A DNA stretch of 64,000 nucleotides from Bacteroidales bacterium. GTDB taxonomy: Bacteria; Bacteroidota; Bacteroidia; Bacteroidales; UBA932. How positions within the stretch are numbered: the stretch's first letter is position 1; each line of letters starts with the position of its first letter. The notes beneath the pieces are model-generated. The model saw only the letters and a program-made list of their open reading frames with translations, was not told the DNA's origin and did no database searches. Shown here one piece after another: positions 8,477 to 17,792 of this stretch. A program made the position numbers and the translations under genes. The DNA lies in contig JAGAKR010000025.1 of NCBI GenBank assembly GCA_017625535.1, positions 62,001-126,000 on the forward strand, written 5' to 3'.

Positions 8477-9088
8477 CTACTTTTTCTTTACGGGAGCAAT
8501 CATCATTATCATCCTCTTGCCCTCAAGTTTAGGCATCTGTTCTGCTTTACCGTAGTTCTCAAGTTCAACCGCAAATCTCAGAAGCAGTTTCTCACCCTGC
8601 TCAGAGAAAAGGATTGACCTTCCTTTGAAGAACACATAAGCCTTCACTTTTGATCCCTCCTCAAGGAAACTCTGTGCGTGTTTCAACTTGAACTGGAAAT
8701 CGTGCTCATCAGTATTGGGGCCAAAACGTATCTCCTTAATGGTTACCTTGCTGGCGTTGGCCTTCATCTCCTTGGCCTTCTTCTTCTGCTGGTACAGATA
8801 CTTCTGGTAATCGATTATCTTGCATACCGGCGGTTCTGCATTCGGAGATATCTCCACAAGATCCAACTCCATATCCGCAGCCATCCTCAGGGCTTCCTGC
8901 AATGGGTACACTTTCTGCTCAGGCACATTATCCCCAACGACTCTCACTTGAGGTGATCTTATCTCCTCATTTATTCTTGGGCCTTCATCTTTCTTTTTGC
9001 CCTGTGGTGCTCTGGAGCCGTTATTTTCAGGGGCGCCGTTTGTCTTCTTGACAAATCCCCCCGGACGAGGTTTAAAAGGTGTTGCGAT
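8477..9088 (-). CDS. infC: Translation initiation factor IF-3, probable AUC start
   Basis: IF-3 binds the 30S subunit, keeps the subunits apart and checks start-codon pairing. The first ATG/GTG-type start (GTG, complement of 8945-8947) would remove the conserved [16 protein letters not shown]-terminus, so the real start must be upstream. The frame stays open to a stop at 9104-9106. The only well-placed initiator is ATC (complement of 9086-9088), preceded by GGGAGG with an eight-base spacer. It gives 203 residues starting [12 protein letters not shown] rare AUU/AUC start is the known basis of infC autoregulation in E. coli. Both IF-3 domains are intact: [20 protein letters not shown] and [14 protein letters not shown]. 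Confidence 0.93.
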   Translation of the reverse strand: MATPFKPRPGGFVKKTNGAPENNGSRAPQGKKKDEGPRINEEIRSPQVRVVGDNVPEQKVYPLQEALRMAADMELDLVEISPNAEPPVCKIIDYQKYLYQQKKKAKEMKANASKVTIKEIRFGPNTDEHDFQFKLKHAQSFLEEGSKVKAYVFFKGRSILFSEQGEKLLLRFAVELENYGKAEQMPKLEGKRMIMMIAPVKKK

Positions 9089-9144
9089 AAATTTGTCCTC
9101 CCTTCAAATTAAAGTTTTATAATAGTTTCGTTCAGTTTTTACAA

Positions 9145-11082
9145 TTATTTTGCCAACTGTGCTTCAATCTCCGCCTTGATGTATGCAATGAACTTCTCAA
9201 CCTCCATTGCACCCAAGTCTTCACCGCCCTGTTTACGCACAGAAACAGAGTTTGAAGAGACCTCTTTCTCACCTACAATAAGCTGGAAAGGCATTCTCTT
9301 TAACTCGTTCTCTCTAATCTTCTTACCGATTGTCTCGTTTCGGTCGTCAATTGAGGCGCGAATATCGGAATTATTTAGCAAATCGCAAACTTTTTTTGCA
9401 AAATCATTATATTTCTCACTTACAGGAAGTACCACTACCTGATCAGGTGCAAGCCATAGAGGGAGTCTTCCGCCTGTATGCTCAAGAAGCACGGCAACAA
9501 ACCTCTCCATAGAACCGAACGGAGCACGGTGGATCATGATAGGACGGTATTTCTTGTCATCTGCACCTGTGTACTCAAGGTCGAACCTCTCAGGAAGGTT
9601 GTAGTCAACCTGGATTGTACCCAACTGCCATTTCCTGCCTATTGCATCCTTAACCATGAAGTCGAGTTTAGGACCGTAGAATGCAGCCTCGCCATACTCA
9701 ACTACAGTGTTGAGACCTTTCTCTTTTGCAGCCTCAATGATTGCATTCTCTGCTTTCTCCCAGTTCTCGTCTGTACCTATATATTTCTCGCGGTTGTTCT
9801 TGTCACGCAAAGAAACCTGTGCGGTATAGTTGTCGAACTTGAGGGTCTTGAAGATGTAGAGCACAATATCAATAACCTTGCAGAACTCATCCTTCAACTG
9901 GTCTGGCCTTACAAAAAGGTGGGCATCATCCTGGGTAAATCCACGTACCCTTGTAAGACCGTGCAACTCACCGCTCTGCTCATAACGGTATACTGTACCG
10001 AACTCTGCAAACCTCAAAGGAAGGTCTTTATAAGAGCGTGGTTTTGTCTTGTATATCTCACAGTGGTGAGGGCAGTTCATAGGTTTCAACAGGAACTCCT
10101 CTCCCTCTGCAGGTGTATGTATAGGCTGGAATGAATCAGCACCATATTTTGCATAGTGGCCTGAAGTTACATACAGTTCTTTCTGTCCGATGTGCGGAGT
10201 GATTACAGGAAGGTAACCGTGTGCCTTCTGTACAGATTTGAGGAAGTTCTCCAGTTTCTCACGCAACTGCGCACCTCTTGGAAGCCACAATGGAAGACCC
10301 TGACCAACCCTCTGCGAGAATGCGAAGAGCTCAAGTTCTTTTCCAAGTTTCCTGTGGTCACGTTTCTTTGCCTCCTCAAGCATCTGGAGATACTCGTCCA
10401 ACATCGATTTCTTAGGGAAAGTTACACCATAGATACGGGTAAGCATCTTGTTCTTCTCATTGCCCCTCCAGTATGCACCTGCAATTGAAGTAAGTTTCAC
10501 AGCCTTGATTACAGATGTGTCAACAATGTGAGGTCCGCGGCACAAATCGGTAAATCCGCCGTTTGTATAGAAAGTGATGGTACCGTCCTCAAGATCCTTG
10601 ATGAGGTCGCATTTGTACTCGTCGCCTTTCTCTGTATATGTAGCCATTGCCTCGGCTTTGGTAATGTCTTTTCTTACGAAAGTCTCCTTCTGCCTTGCAA
10701 GTTCAATCATCTTCTCCTCAATCTTCTTGAGGTCTGCCTCTGTGATGGTCCTCTCTCCAAGGTCAACATCATAATAGAAACCTGTCTCAATTGAAGGTCC
10801 TATACCGAATTTGATTCCTGGGAACAGGCTCTGCAAAGCCTCTGCCATAAGGTGTGAAGAAGAGTGCCAGAACGTCTGTTTTGCCTCCTGGTCTTCCCAT
10901 TTATGCAGTTTGATTGAACAATCCTCATTTATCGGCCTCAAAAGGTCATACACCTTGTCATTTACACTTGCGGCCAATACTTCCTGTGCCAGTCTTGAGC
11001 TGAGGCTCTTGGCAATTTCCAAACCAGTTATACCTTTGTTGAACTGGCGTACACTTCCATCCGGAAAAGTTACATTAATCAT
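9145..11082 (-). CDS. thrS: Threonine--tRNA ligase
   Basis: ThrRS charges tRNA-Thr and hydrolyses Ser-tRNA-Thr. The 645-residue protein is full length: TGS domain (1-60), editing domain (about 65-220, ending before the RIYGVTFP segment), class II catalytic core (about 240-530) and C-terminal anticodon-binding domain (about 545-645). The zinc/substrate site is visible as [10 protein letters not shown], with further class II motifs TQDDAHLF and [13 protein letters not shown]. It heads the translation cluster. Its leader contains a hairpin at 11102-11120 whose loop resembles the tRNA-Thr anticodon loop, a candidate translational operator. Confidence 0.98.
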   Translation of the reverse strand: MINVTFPDGSVRQFNKGITGLEIAKSLSSRLAQEVLAASVNDKVYDLLRPINEDCSIKLHKWEDQEAKQTFWHSSSHLMAEALQSLFPGIKFGIGPSIETGFYYDVDLGERTITEADLKKIEEKMIELARQKETFVRKDITKAEAMATYTEKGDEYKCDLIKDLEDGTITFYTNGGFTDLCRGPHIVDTSVIKAVKLTSIAGAYWRGNEKNKMLTRIYGVTFPKKSMLDEYLQMLEEAKKRDHRKLGKELELFAFSQRVGQGLPLWLPRGAQLREKLENFLKSVQKAHGYLPVITPHIGQKELYVTSGHYAKYGADSFQPIHTPAEGEEFLLKPMNCPHHCEIYKTKPRSYKDLPLRFAEFGTVYRYEQSGELHGLTRVRGFTQDDAHLFVRPDQLKDEFCKVIDIVLYIFKTLKFDNYTAQVSLRDKNNREKYIGTDENWEKAENAIIEAAKEKGLNTVVEYGEAAFYGPKLDFMVKDAIGRKWQLGTIQVDYNLPERFDLEYTGADDKKYRPIMIHRAPFGSMERFVAVLLEHTGGRLPLWLAPDQVVVLPVSEKYNDFAKKVCDLLNNSDIRASIDDRNETIGKKIRENELKRMPFQLIVGEKEVSSNSVSVRKQGGEDLGAMEVEKFIAYIKAEIEAQLAK

Positions 11083-11101
11083 ATCTTATATATAATTTAC
11101 A

Positions 11102-11120
11102 GCGTGCTTACAACACACGC
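11102..11120 (-). promoter_or_regulatory. Candidate ThrRS operator: anticodon-arm-like hairpin in the thrS leader
   Basis: The minus strand reads GCGTGTGTTGTAAGCACGC. GCGTG pairs with CACGC; adding a U-G pair leaves the seven-base loop GUUGUAA, which has the layout of an anticodon loop: U33, anticodon UGU (reads ACA threonine) and A37. It lies 19 bases upstream of the thrS ATG, inside a leader of about 58 bases. E. coli thrS is known to be repressed by ThrRS binding anticodon-like operator arms; use of this hairpin in that way is inference. Confidence 0.45.
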
Positions 11121-11146
11121 ATAGTTTAACTTCTAAAACAAACGCA

Positions 11147-11154
11147 CAAAGGTA
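11147..11154 (-). promoter_or_regulatory. -7 promoter box for thrS
   Basis: The minus strand reads TACCTTTG (TAnnTTTG), 64 bases before the thrS ATG. It is divergent from the box at 11166-11173. Confidence 0.65.
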
Positions 11155-11165
11155 TAAATTTTTAT

Positions 11166-11173
11166 TATCTTTG
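11166..11173 (+). promoter_or_regulatory. -7 promoter box for the DUF4199 gene
   Basis: TATCTTTG matches TAnnTTTG and lies 48 bases before the DUF4199 ATG. Confidence 0.6.
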
Positions 11174-11221
11174 TTCCCACATTAAAGGAACATTTTCAAT
11201 CACTTTTAAAAATAAGACACA

Positions 11222-11749
11222 ATGGAACAGAACAACAAATGGAGCAGCGCCGCTATGGACGGACTTTATCTCTCTTTGGTAACAATAATATACTCACTGC
11301 TTGTATCTGTAATGCAACCGGAAGGTTTCCTTATAAAAACATTGCTTTGGGTTGTAAAGTTCGGCGGATGCCTGTATCTGCTGTGGCTCTTTATGAAGAG
11401 ATGGTCAGACAAGTTTGAAACCATCACCTTCTCCCAGAGTTACAACTACGGTTTTCTGGTATGCCTCTTCTCTTCAATAATGTGCGCCTGCTACAGTTAC
11501 GCACAGGTAGAGTGGATTTTCCCTGAGCAGACCGCTGCAGCAATTGATATGGCAAAAGAGACAATGGCACAGCAGGGCACCCTTGATTCCAATACAGAGG
11601 GGATAATGGACTCATTCTTCGGCAACTTTGGAAGGATTTCATTGTTTGTAAGCCTGTTCTACTACATAATTTTTGGAGGAATTGCCGCAGCAATAACAGC
11701 AAACTTCACAAAAAAGACAAACCCTTTTGCAGACCAGGACGCCGAGTAA
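11222..11749 (+). CDS. DUF4199 membrane protein
   Basis: This 175-residue integral membrane protein has about four hydrophobic segments (near 17-35, 38-57, 75-95 and 135-158) and a polar stretch between the third and fourth. Its length, topology and position immediately before a GT2 glycosyltransferase match DUF4199, a Bacteroidota family of unknown function. A role in helping the neighbouring glycosyltransferase or its lipid substrate is only a guess from gene order. The gap to the glycosyltransferase is 57 bases, with no clear terminator. Confidence 0.75.
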   Translation: MEQNNKWSSAAMDGLYLSLVTIIYSLLVSVMQPEGFLIKTLLWVVKFGGCLYLLWLFMKRWSDKFETITFSQSYNYGFLVCLFSSIMCACYSYAQVEWIFPEQTAAAIDMAKETMAQQGTLDSNTEGIMDSFFGNFGRISLFVSLFYYIIFGGIAAAITANFTKKTNPFADQDAE

Positions 11750-11806
11750 ACTTATCATCATCCCGACAAATGGACGCATTTCTGCCGGGGAAAAAAAATT
11801 TACACT

Positions 11807-12757
11807 ATGGACATCTCAGTTGTAGTATCACTATATAATGAAAAGGAATCCCTGCAGGAACTTGTAAAGGGAATTGGGGAGGCAATTGCCCCAACCGGGC
11901 TCACCTACAACATAATAATGGTGAATGACGGAAGTACTGACGGTTCGTGGGAACTGATAAAGGAGATGGCAAAAACCGATCCGCACATAAAGGGTATCTG
12001 TTTCAGAAAAAATTACGGCAAATCTGCCGCACTTTTCCACGGTTTTGAAGCGGCTGACGGTGAGGTAGTGATTACAATGGATGCAGACCTGCAGGACGAT
12101 CCACGCGAAATTCCTGCCCTGTATGATATGATAACCAAAGACGGCTATGACCTTGTGAGCGGCTGGAAGAAGAAACGCTACGACAGCAAACTCACCAAAA
12201 ACCTCCCTTCAAAACTCTACAATGCAACTGCCCGCAAAGTTACCGGCATAAAGTTGCACGATATGAACTGCGGCCTTAAGGCATACCGCAACATTGTGGT
12301 AAAGAACATAGAGGTGTACGGCGAAATGCACAGATATATCCCGTACCTTGCCAAGAATGCAGGATTCGGGAATATAGGTGAAAAAGTGGTGCACCACCAG
12401 GCCCGCAAATATGGTGTGAGCAAGTTTGGGATGGAGAGGTTCGTGAACGGATTCCTGGATCTGATAAGCCTGTGGTTCCTTTCACGCTTTGGGAAAAAGC
12501 CCATGCATTTCTTCGGGCTTGTAGGTACATTCACATTCCTCATTGGTGCAGGAATATCAATCTGGCTTATCATAGACAAAGTGGTTTCCCAGGCCCAGGG
12601 GCTCAAGTTCAGGGCTGTTACAGACCAGCCTCTGTTCTATCTGGCCCTGGTGGCACTCATCATTGGAGTCCAACTCTTCCTCACCGGCTTTGTGGCGGAA
12701 CTGGTTTCCCGCAACGCCCAGGAGAGAAACACTTACAACATAAAAGAGAGGTTCTGA
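11807..12757 (+). CDS. GT2 glycosyltransferase, GtrB/DPM1-like with two C-terminal membrane helices
   Basis: The 316-residue protein has a GT-A fold at residues 1-215: VVVSLYNEKESL at the N-terminus, VNDGSTDGSW, the DADLQDD metal-binding motif near 85-91, and the HHQARKYGVSKFG acceptor loop near 195-207. Two membrane helices follow (about 230-257 and 275-305). This layout fits polyprenyl-phosphate glycosyltransferases (GtrB, ArnC, dolichol-phosphate mannose synthase) that move a sugar from a nucleotide donor to undecaprenyl phosphate on the cytoplasmic face. The sugar is not predictable. It is probably in an operon with DUF4199. The stop codon lies in the loop of the gene's own terminator. 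Confidence 0.88.
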   Translation: MDISVVVSLYNEKESLQELVKGIGEAIAPTGLTYNIIMVNDGSTDGSWELIKEMAKTDPHIKGICFRKNYGKSAALFHGFEAADGEVVITMDADLQDDPREIPALYDMITKDGYDLVSGWKKKRYDSKLTKNLPSKLYNATARKVTGIKLHDMNCGLKAYRNIVVKNIEVYGEMHRYIPYLAKNAGFGNIGEKVVHHQARKYGVSKFGMERFVNGFLDLISLWFLSRFGKKPMHFFGLVGTFTFLIGAGISIWLIIDKVVSQAQGLKFRAVTDQPLFYLALVALIIGVQLFLTGFVAELVSRNAQERNTYNIKERF

Positions 12758-12774
12758 TGAACCTCTCTTTTTCT
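12743..12774 (+). terminator. Intrinsic terminator overlapping the GT2 stop codon
   Basis: AAAGAGAGGTTC (12743-12754) pairs with GAACCTCTCTTT (12759-12770), followed by further T residues. The TGA stop of the glycosyltransferase is in the four-base loop. Confidence 0.85.
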
Positions 12775-13363
12775 ATATGGTAACCTTTATTATACTCCCA
12801 TAATCATCCAAAGTGGAGAATGCCTCCCGTACCCCTATTTTGCCACCAAGCACCTTGGCACAGGCCAGCACCCCTCCGTGGCAGAACAGAAGCACATTTT
12901 CCTTCCCGGCATCCTTCAACTCCTGCAGGAATTCCCCAACCCTGTGCAACTGGTCTGCAAATGATTCCCCTCCCGACGTACGTACGTTCACCCAGTCATT
13001 GAACCATACATGCAGATGGGGATCCTTTATGGAGTTGTAATCCTGCATCTCCCAATCCCCGAAATCCATCTCCTTTATCCTCGGCTCCCTTGGGGCATCC
13101 CCATAGCCGCAGAACTCTGCCAGTCTGGTGCACCGGCTCAAAGGACTGGTGTATACTGCATCAAAGTGCAAAGGGGCAACTGCAGAGGAATGCTCCACAG
13201 GTGCACTGTCGGGAAGAAAACCTTTCTCAACAAGGTGTTGCAGTCTTGCCTTTACTGCGGCTGCCTCCTGGGGAAAGGTATCCCTTACGGGAACATCGCT
13301 CTGACCGTAACAGATGCCGCGGGGCACATCAACTGAGGTATGCCTTACAAGATAAACTTCCAT
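12773..13363 (-). CDS. cobC: Alpha-ribazole phosphatase (histidine phosphatase family)
   Basis: CobC removes the 5'-phosphate from alpha-ribazole phosphate or adenosylcobalamin 5'-phosphate at the end of nucleotide-loop assembly. The 196-residue protein starts MEVYLVRHTS (catalytic RH at 7-8), contains the CYGQSDVP block typical of CobC rather than general phosphoglycerate mutases, and has the second active-site His in FCHGG. A longer upstream start exists but would overlap cobS; the ATG at the complement of 13361-13363 is one base past the cobS stop and matches the family N-terminus. It is the last gene of the nine-gene late cobalamin operon. Confidence 0.92.
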   Translation of the reverse strand: MEVYLVRHTSVDVPRGICYGQSDVPVRDTFPQEAAAVKARLQHLVEKGFLPDSAPVEHSSAVAPLHFDAVYTSPLSRCTRLAEFCGYGDAPREPRIKEMDFGDWEMQDYNSIKDPHLHVWFNDWVNVRTSGGESFADQLHRVGEFLQELKDAGKENVLLFCHGGVLACAKVLGGKIGVREAFSTLDDYGSIIKVTI

Positions 13364-13364
13364 A

Positions 13365-14129
13365 TTATAACATTGCATTGAGCACTCCTGCCGATGCCAG
13401 CAGGAATGAGAGTTCTGTAATGAGGAATGTGGCACCGCAGCAGTCTCCGGTGTATCCCTGAATCCTGTATCTCATATAATGGATAAGGAGGATGAACACA
13501 ACCATAGGGGCTGCAATTGCATAAACCGCCTCAAACGGCAGCAGGGTTGAATAGAATGCCCACACCATAAGTACCACAAGTACTGCATTTGCAAGAGACA
13601 TTGCCCCCTGTGCCTTGTTGTAAATGAGTTTGTTCTTGCTCTCCTCCTCCGGCCTTGCGTAAGGCAGGAGATTCACTATTCCGCTTGAGATGGATTTGCA
13701 GAGGATGTCTCCGCAGAAGAACAGTGGCGCTGCAATCTCTATTGGGAGGCTTGCAAGTACCGCCACCAGCAGGGCAAAATAGAATATGAGACCCAGCACA
13801 CCGTAACTCCCTATATGGGAATCCTTCATTATACGGAGTACCGCAGCCTTGTCTGTACCCCCGCCAAAACCGTCAAAGAAATCTGCCAGTCCGTCTTCGT
13901 GCAAGGCTCCCGTTGCAAGCACCCTGGCCGCAATACCCAGCACAACGGCCACTGTTGCAGGGAAAAGGAACGAAGCACCGTACATCACTCCCGCACCAAT
14001 GCCCCCCGTAATGATTCCTGCGTATGGCCAGAAACTCACCACATTCTTGAAATACTCCTTCTCCACCTGCACAATCCTCCAGAATGGGAGGCGGGTAAAG
14101 AACATTAAGGCAGCCAGGATATTCTTCAT
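13365..14129 (-). CDS. cobS: Adenosylcobinamide-GDP ribazoletransferase (cobalamin synthase)
   Basis: CobS joins adenosylcobinamide-GDP with alpha-ribazole (or its phosphate), completing the nucleotide loop at the membrane. The 254-residue protein is strongly hydrophobic, with several membrane segments, and carries the hallmark ATGALHEDGLADFFDGFGGG stretch (about 92-111), whose Asp residues bind magnesium. It lies one base after cobT and one base before cobC, so translation is likely coupled. Confidence 0.96.
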   Translation of the reverse strand: MKNILAALMFFTRLPFWRIVQVEKEYFKNVVSFWPYAGIITGGIGAGVMYGASFLFPATVAVVLGIAARVLATGALHEDGLADFFDGFGGGTDKAAVLRIMKDSHIGSYGVLGLIFYFALLVAVLASLPIEIAAPLFFCGDILCKSISSGIVNLLPYARPEEESKNKLIYNKAQGAMSLANAVLVVLMVWAFYSTLLPFEAVYAIAAPMVVFILLIHYMRYRIQGYTGDCCGATFLITELSFLLASAGVLNAML

Positions 14130-14130
14130 A

Positions 14131-15195
14131 TTAAAAATATTTCTTTACAGCAGCCGCTGCAAAACTGTCCATTTCATTTATCATTTTAACGGCCGATACC
14201 ACTATAGGGTAGGCACATATGGCACCGCTCCCCTCCCCCAGCCTCAGGCCAAGACTCAGCAGCGGTTTTGCCCCAAGCACATCCAGCACCTTCCTGTGGC
14301 CGGTCTCATCCCCGCAATGTCCGTAAATTGCATAATCCGTAACGGCAGGGTACAATTCCCTTGCCGCAAGGATGCAGTTTGTCATAATGAAGCCGTCTAC
14401 AAGAATTGTCATTCCAAGTTCCGCAGCCCTGAGCATCCCCCCCACCGCCATAACCATCTCATAACCGCCAAACCAACGGATTATTTCCAGTACAAACTCC
14501 TTCCTGCTTCCCGACAAATATTCCCCTTTTGCCTCATAATTCCTTGCCGCAGCCTCCAGCACCTCAATTTTATGCTTCAGGGCCTCCCCCACAACACCAC
14601 TCCCTGCACCTATGCACTCCCTGAGCGGAATGCCTCCCAGATAACTCATCCACATAGATGAAGGTGAAGTGTTGCCGGCACCCATTTCGCCGAAACAAAC
14701 TATATTGCACCCCTGTGCATACACTTTATCCACCTGCTCCGCACCCCTTTCAACTGCCAGTTCCATCTCCTGCGCAGTCATAGCAGGGCCGTGGAGAAAA
14801 TTGCGGGTTCCCTTCCGTATCTTGGCATCCACAATGCCGCAGCCAGCAGGAAAATCAAAATCCACACCGCTGTCCACCACATTCAACCCAAACCCGTGCT
14901 GGGTACACAGGAAACTGATTCCCGCACCACCCTGCAGAAAATGCCCCATCTGCTGCCAGGTAACCTCCTTTGGGGTACAGCTCACCCCCTCCTCCAGAAT
15001 TCCGTGATCTGCCCCAAACAGAATATGCTGTGGATTCCTAAGCACCGGGCTCAGACTCTGCTGTATCATACCCACCTTAAGGGCCAGTTCCTCCAACATA
15101 CCAAGTGACCCTTTCGGCTTGGTAAGATTGTCTATTTTACTCTGCAAGGCCTCCCTTATGTTTTCATCGGGAGGAGTTATATTGAATTCTCTCAT
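14131..15195 (-). CDS. cobT: Nicotinate-nucleotide--dimethylbenzimidazole phosphoribosyltransferase
   Basis: CobT activates the lower-ligand base by transferring phosphoribose from nicotinate mononucleotide, giving alpha-ribazole phosphate. The 354-residue length is standard. The catalytic-Glu region reads [12 protein letters not shown] near the C-terminus (about 317-328), and the [14 protein letters not shown] stretch lines the base pocket. The base cannot be inferred; I see no benzimidazole-synthesis genes (bluB, bza) in the window. It is one base from both cobU and cobS. Confidence 0.97.
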   Translation of the reverse strand: MREFNITPPDENIREALQSKIDNLTKPKGSLGMLEELALKVGMIQQSLSPVLRNPQHILFGADHGILEEGVSCTPKEVTWQQMGHFLQGGAGISFLCTQHGFGLNVVDSGVDFDFPAGCGIVDAKIRKGTRNFLHGPAMTAQEMELAVERGAEQVDKVYAQGCNIVCFGEMGAGNTSPSSMWMSYLGGIPLRECIGAGSGVVGEALKHKIEVLEAAARNYEAKGEYLSGSRKEFVLEIIRWFGGYEMVMAVGGMLRAAELGMTILVDGFIMTNCILAARELYPAVTDYAIYGHCGDETGHRKVLDVLGAKPLLSLGLRLGEGSGAICAYPIVVSAVKMINEMDSFAAAAVKKYF

Positions 15196-15196
15196 T

Positions 15197-15790
15197 TCAC
15201 TTTATTTTTACCGGTATTCCGCTTACCATAAGGAGCACTTCATCCGCTTTGGAGGCAATGTACTGGTTGAGCCACCCCAGAAGATCTGTGAACTGCCTCT
15301 GCACCTTGTTTTCAGATACCCCTCCAAGCCCTATTTCATTTGTTACAAATATAAATGTGGCATCCTGGGATGTAAACTTTTCAAACTCCTCCTTTATCTG
15401 CTGCAGGGCCTGCTCCACCACTGAGGCAGATTCCTGCGCCTGGGCCGCATCCATTGTGATGTTGGCTGCATCAGAGCCCAAATTGTCGGGAAGAGTATTG
15501 TCACTTATATCAAAGAAGAAATTGGTGCTCCAGAGGGTTACACAATCCACCAGCACCACCCTCCCGGCAACATTGTGCCTTGCAAGGTATTTCTCCTCCT
15601 CCAGATTTATCCACTGAGGCCCCCTCCTCTCCTTGTGCAACTGCACACGGTGGGCAAACTCCTCGTCCCAGATTCTGGATGTGGCCATATACACTGCCTG
15701 CTCCCCCGCCGCCATTTCAAGCGCCAGTTTCTCCGCATATGTACTCTTTCCGGAACGCTGCCCTCCGGTAACCAGAATTATCTTTTTCAT
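15197..15790 (-). CDS. cobU: Adenosylcobinamide kinase / guanylyltransferase
   Basis: CobU phosphorylates adenosylcobinamide and adds GMP, giving adenosylcobinamide-GDP for CobS. The 197-residue protein begins [20 protein letters not shown] with the P-loop at 9-16, and contains [11 protein letters not shown], the conserved segment near the guanylylated His region. A bifunctional CobU rather than CobY implies that scavenged cobinamide can also be used. It lies 14 bases after cbiB. Confidence 0.96.
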   Translation of the reverse strand: MKKIILVTGGQRSGKSTYAEKLALEMAAGEQAVYMATSRIWDEEFAHRVQLHKERRGPQWINLEEEKYLARHNVAGRVVLVDCVTLWSTNFFFDISDNTLPDNLGSDAANITMDAAQAQESASVVEQALQQIKEEFEKFTSQDATFIFVTNEIGLGGVSENKVQRQFTDLLGWLNQYIASKADEVLLMVSGIPVKIK

Positions 15791-15804
15791 AAGGCAAATT
15801 TACA

Positions 15805-16743
15805 TCAAAACATTATAAAAAAAGCCACCAGCAGAACAGAAATGAGTTCCACCTGCAGATTCACCTGCAAGGCAGTCTCCATATCTGCAGTTGTGAAATC
15901 CTTGTGGTTTTCCCCTATATAGGGCTTGTACACCTCTTCTCCAAAATAATTGTGGGGTCCTCCGAAACGGCAATCCAGAATGCCGGCAAGGGCAGCCTCG
16001 GGATAGCCGGAGTTGGGACTCAGATGCTGGGAGCCGTATCTGCGGATAAAGCGCAGCAGTTCCCCAAATGACCTTGTTTTCCTCCCCTGTGAATCCCTCT
16101 TTGGTGCCACAAGTGCCATAAGCAGGGCAGTTATGCGGGCCGGAATCCAGTTTGCAACATCATCCAGCCGGGCTGCAAAACAGCCGAACTCCCTGTAGCG
16201 CTCATTACGGTAACCTATCATTGAATCCAGGGTATTCACCATCTTATAGGCCAACATTCCGGGAACCCCAAGCAGAGCACACCAGAACAGGGGGGCAACC
16301 ACCCCGTCGCTCAAATTCTCCGCAAGGGTCTCCAGTGCGGCGGTACGTATCTCCTGGGCAGAAAGTTCCGAGGTATCCCTTCCCACAATCCTGCCAACCT
16401 GCGTGCGCCCTTTTTCCAGCGATTCATCCACCGCCTCAAACACCATCCTCACCTCATCCGAGAGGGTTTTTCCGGCCAGGCAGAAGAACACTCCAATAAT
16501 TGAGAGGGCCAGCCCCAGTCCGTATGAGAATCTGAACGCATAATGAATCAACAGCCACGATGCTCCAAACACCAGCGCCACAAGGGCAATTGCCACAAGG
16601 GCCCCTTTAACCCTGCGCCCGGTACCGCAGTTGAACCTCTTCTCCAGAGCCGCAATGGCCTTCCCAAACCAAACTATGGGGTGCGGCAGATTTGCCGGAT
16701 CGCCAAAGAAACGGTCCAGCAGCCATCCTATTATCACATACAT
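15805..16743 (-). CDS. cbiB: Adenosylcobinamide-phosphate synthase
   Basis: CbiB (CobD in the aerobic nomenclature) attaches aminopropanol phosphate, made by the threonine-phosphate decarboxylase, to adenosylcobyric acid. The 312-residue membrane protein opens GWLLDRFFGDPANLPHPIVWFG, the family signature, and has LSDGVVAPLFW and GYRNERYREFG segments. The coding end of the decarboxylase overlaps its start by ten bases, pairing donor and acceptor enzymes. Confidence 0.95.
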   Translation of the reverse strand: MYVIIGWLLDRFFGDPANLPHPIVWFGKAIAALEKRFNCGTGRRVKGALVAIALVALVFGASWLLIHYAFRFSYGLGLALSIIGVFFCLAGKTLSDEVRMVFEAVDESLEKGRTQVGRIVGRDTSELSAQEIRTAALETLAENLSDGVVAPLFWCALLGVPGMLAYKMVNTLDSMIGYRNERYREFGCFAARLDDVANWIPARITALLMALVAPKRDSQGRKTRSFGELLRFIRRYGSQHLSPNSGYPEAALAGILDCRFGGPHNYFGEEVYKPYIGENHKDFTTADMETALQVNLQVELISVLLVAFFIMF

Positions 16744-17792
16744 AACTCTTCAAGTGCTTTAACCAACAATGTATTCTGCTCCCCGGTCTGGGTTGCAATC
16801 CTGAAATGCCCTTGCCCCAGTGTGGCAAAATTTGAGGCATCCCTTATAAGTATCCCCCATTTGCGGGCCAGATGCTCCTTCAGAACCGCAGCAGAAGCAG
16901 ATTTTTCTTCCCGACAGTTCAGTTCCCCTGTAATCTTCACCAGCATATAATGGGTATGGGTCTCCCCAACCTCAAAGAATCCCCCTCCCCCCAGGGAAGC
17001 AATACTCTCCCCAAGCAGACGGGCCCGCTCCAGCAGCACAGAAATATCGGTACTTCTGGAGATGTCATTGCGCAGGAGGAACAGCCCCGTTTCAATTGCA
17101 AAGGCATTCACGCTCCAAGGCATCCTTATCTCCCTTATCTTTCCAAGCAGTGCAGCGGATGCTGTAATATACCCCAGCCTCACCCCCGGCACTGCATATC
17201 TTTTTGTCATTGAATGGAGCAGAATGAGATTTTCCATCTGCACCCCCTCTGCGGCGGAAAAGACCTCCTTTAGGGTAAAGAACTCGTACGACTGGTCCAC
17301 CACAAACACTACCTCCTGATATCTCTCCACCAATGAGGCCAGTTCCCCTTTCGGCTGCACCAGTCCGGTAGGGTTGTTGGGGTTGCATATCCACACCATA
17401 TCCACCTCCCCTGCCTTGCATAAACCATTTATTTCTTCCAGAGACTCCGCCCCCACAACCTTATGCTTGTGTATTGCACAGGCATCCCCGTACTCGCTGA
17501 ACGCCGGCACAAAAATGGCGCTCCTACTCCCTGAATACCTCTGGGCCACCAGGTAGATTGCCTCTGTTGCCCCGTTGGTAACACACACATTCTCCTGCTC
17601 CACACCGTACAGTGCAGCAATCTTCCCCTCAAGGGTATATGGCTGCGGCTCGGGGTATGAAACCATACACTCCATCCTCTGCCCAAGATGCTTCCAAAGC
17701 AATGTATGGTCAATCTCATTATATACATTGGAACTGAAATTGGCAGTTATATTGCCGTATTTATACAGGTCATCCCCGTGTCCTTCAATCAT
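16734..17792 (-). CDS. cobD: Threonine-phosphate decarboxylase (PLP, fold type I)
   Basis: This enzyme decarboxylates L-threonine O-3-phosphate to aminopropanol phosphate, the linker of the nucleotide loop. The ORF extends farther upstream, but the ATG at the complement of 17790-17792 gives MIEGHGDDLYKYG, the expected N-terminus, and overlaps the cbiP stop by eight bases; the product is 352 residues. The PLP lysine lies in SMTKRYAVPGVRLGY (about 220-234), and ICNPNNPTG is the aminotransferase cofactor segment. The nearby operon has no threonine kinase (PduX), so the threonine phosphate must be made elsewhere. Confidence 0.92.
   Translation of the reverse strand: MIEGHGDDLYKYGNITANFSSNVYNEIDHTLLWKHLGQRMECMVSYPEPQPYTLEGKIAALYGVEQENVCVTNGATEAIYLVAQRYSGSRSAIFVPAFSEYGDACAIHKHKVVGAESLEEINGLCKAGEVDMVWICNPNNPTGLVQPKGELASLVERYQEVVFVVDQSYEFFTLKEVFSAAEGVQMENLILLHSMTKRYAVPGVRLGYITASAALLGKIREIRMPWSVNAFAIETGLFLLRNDISRSTDISVLLERARLLGESIASLGGGGFFEVGETHTHYMLVKITGELNCREEKSASAAVLKEHLARKWGILIRDASNFATLGQGHFRIATQTGEQNTLLVKALEELCM

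Noticed and set aside
9478..10134. 218-residue plus-strand ORF opposite thrS
   Set aside because: Falls inside the conserved ThrRS catalytic core on the other strand.
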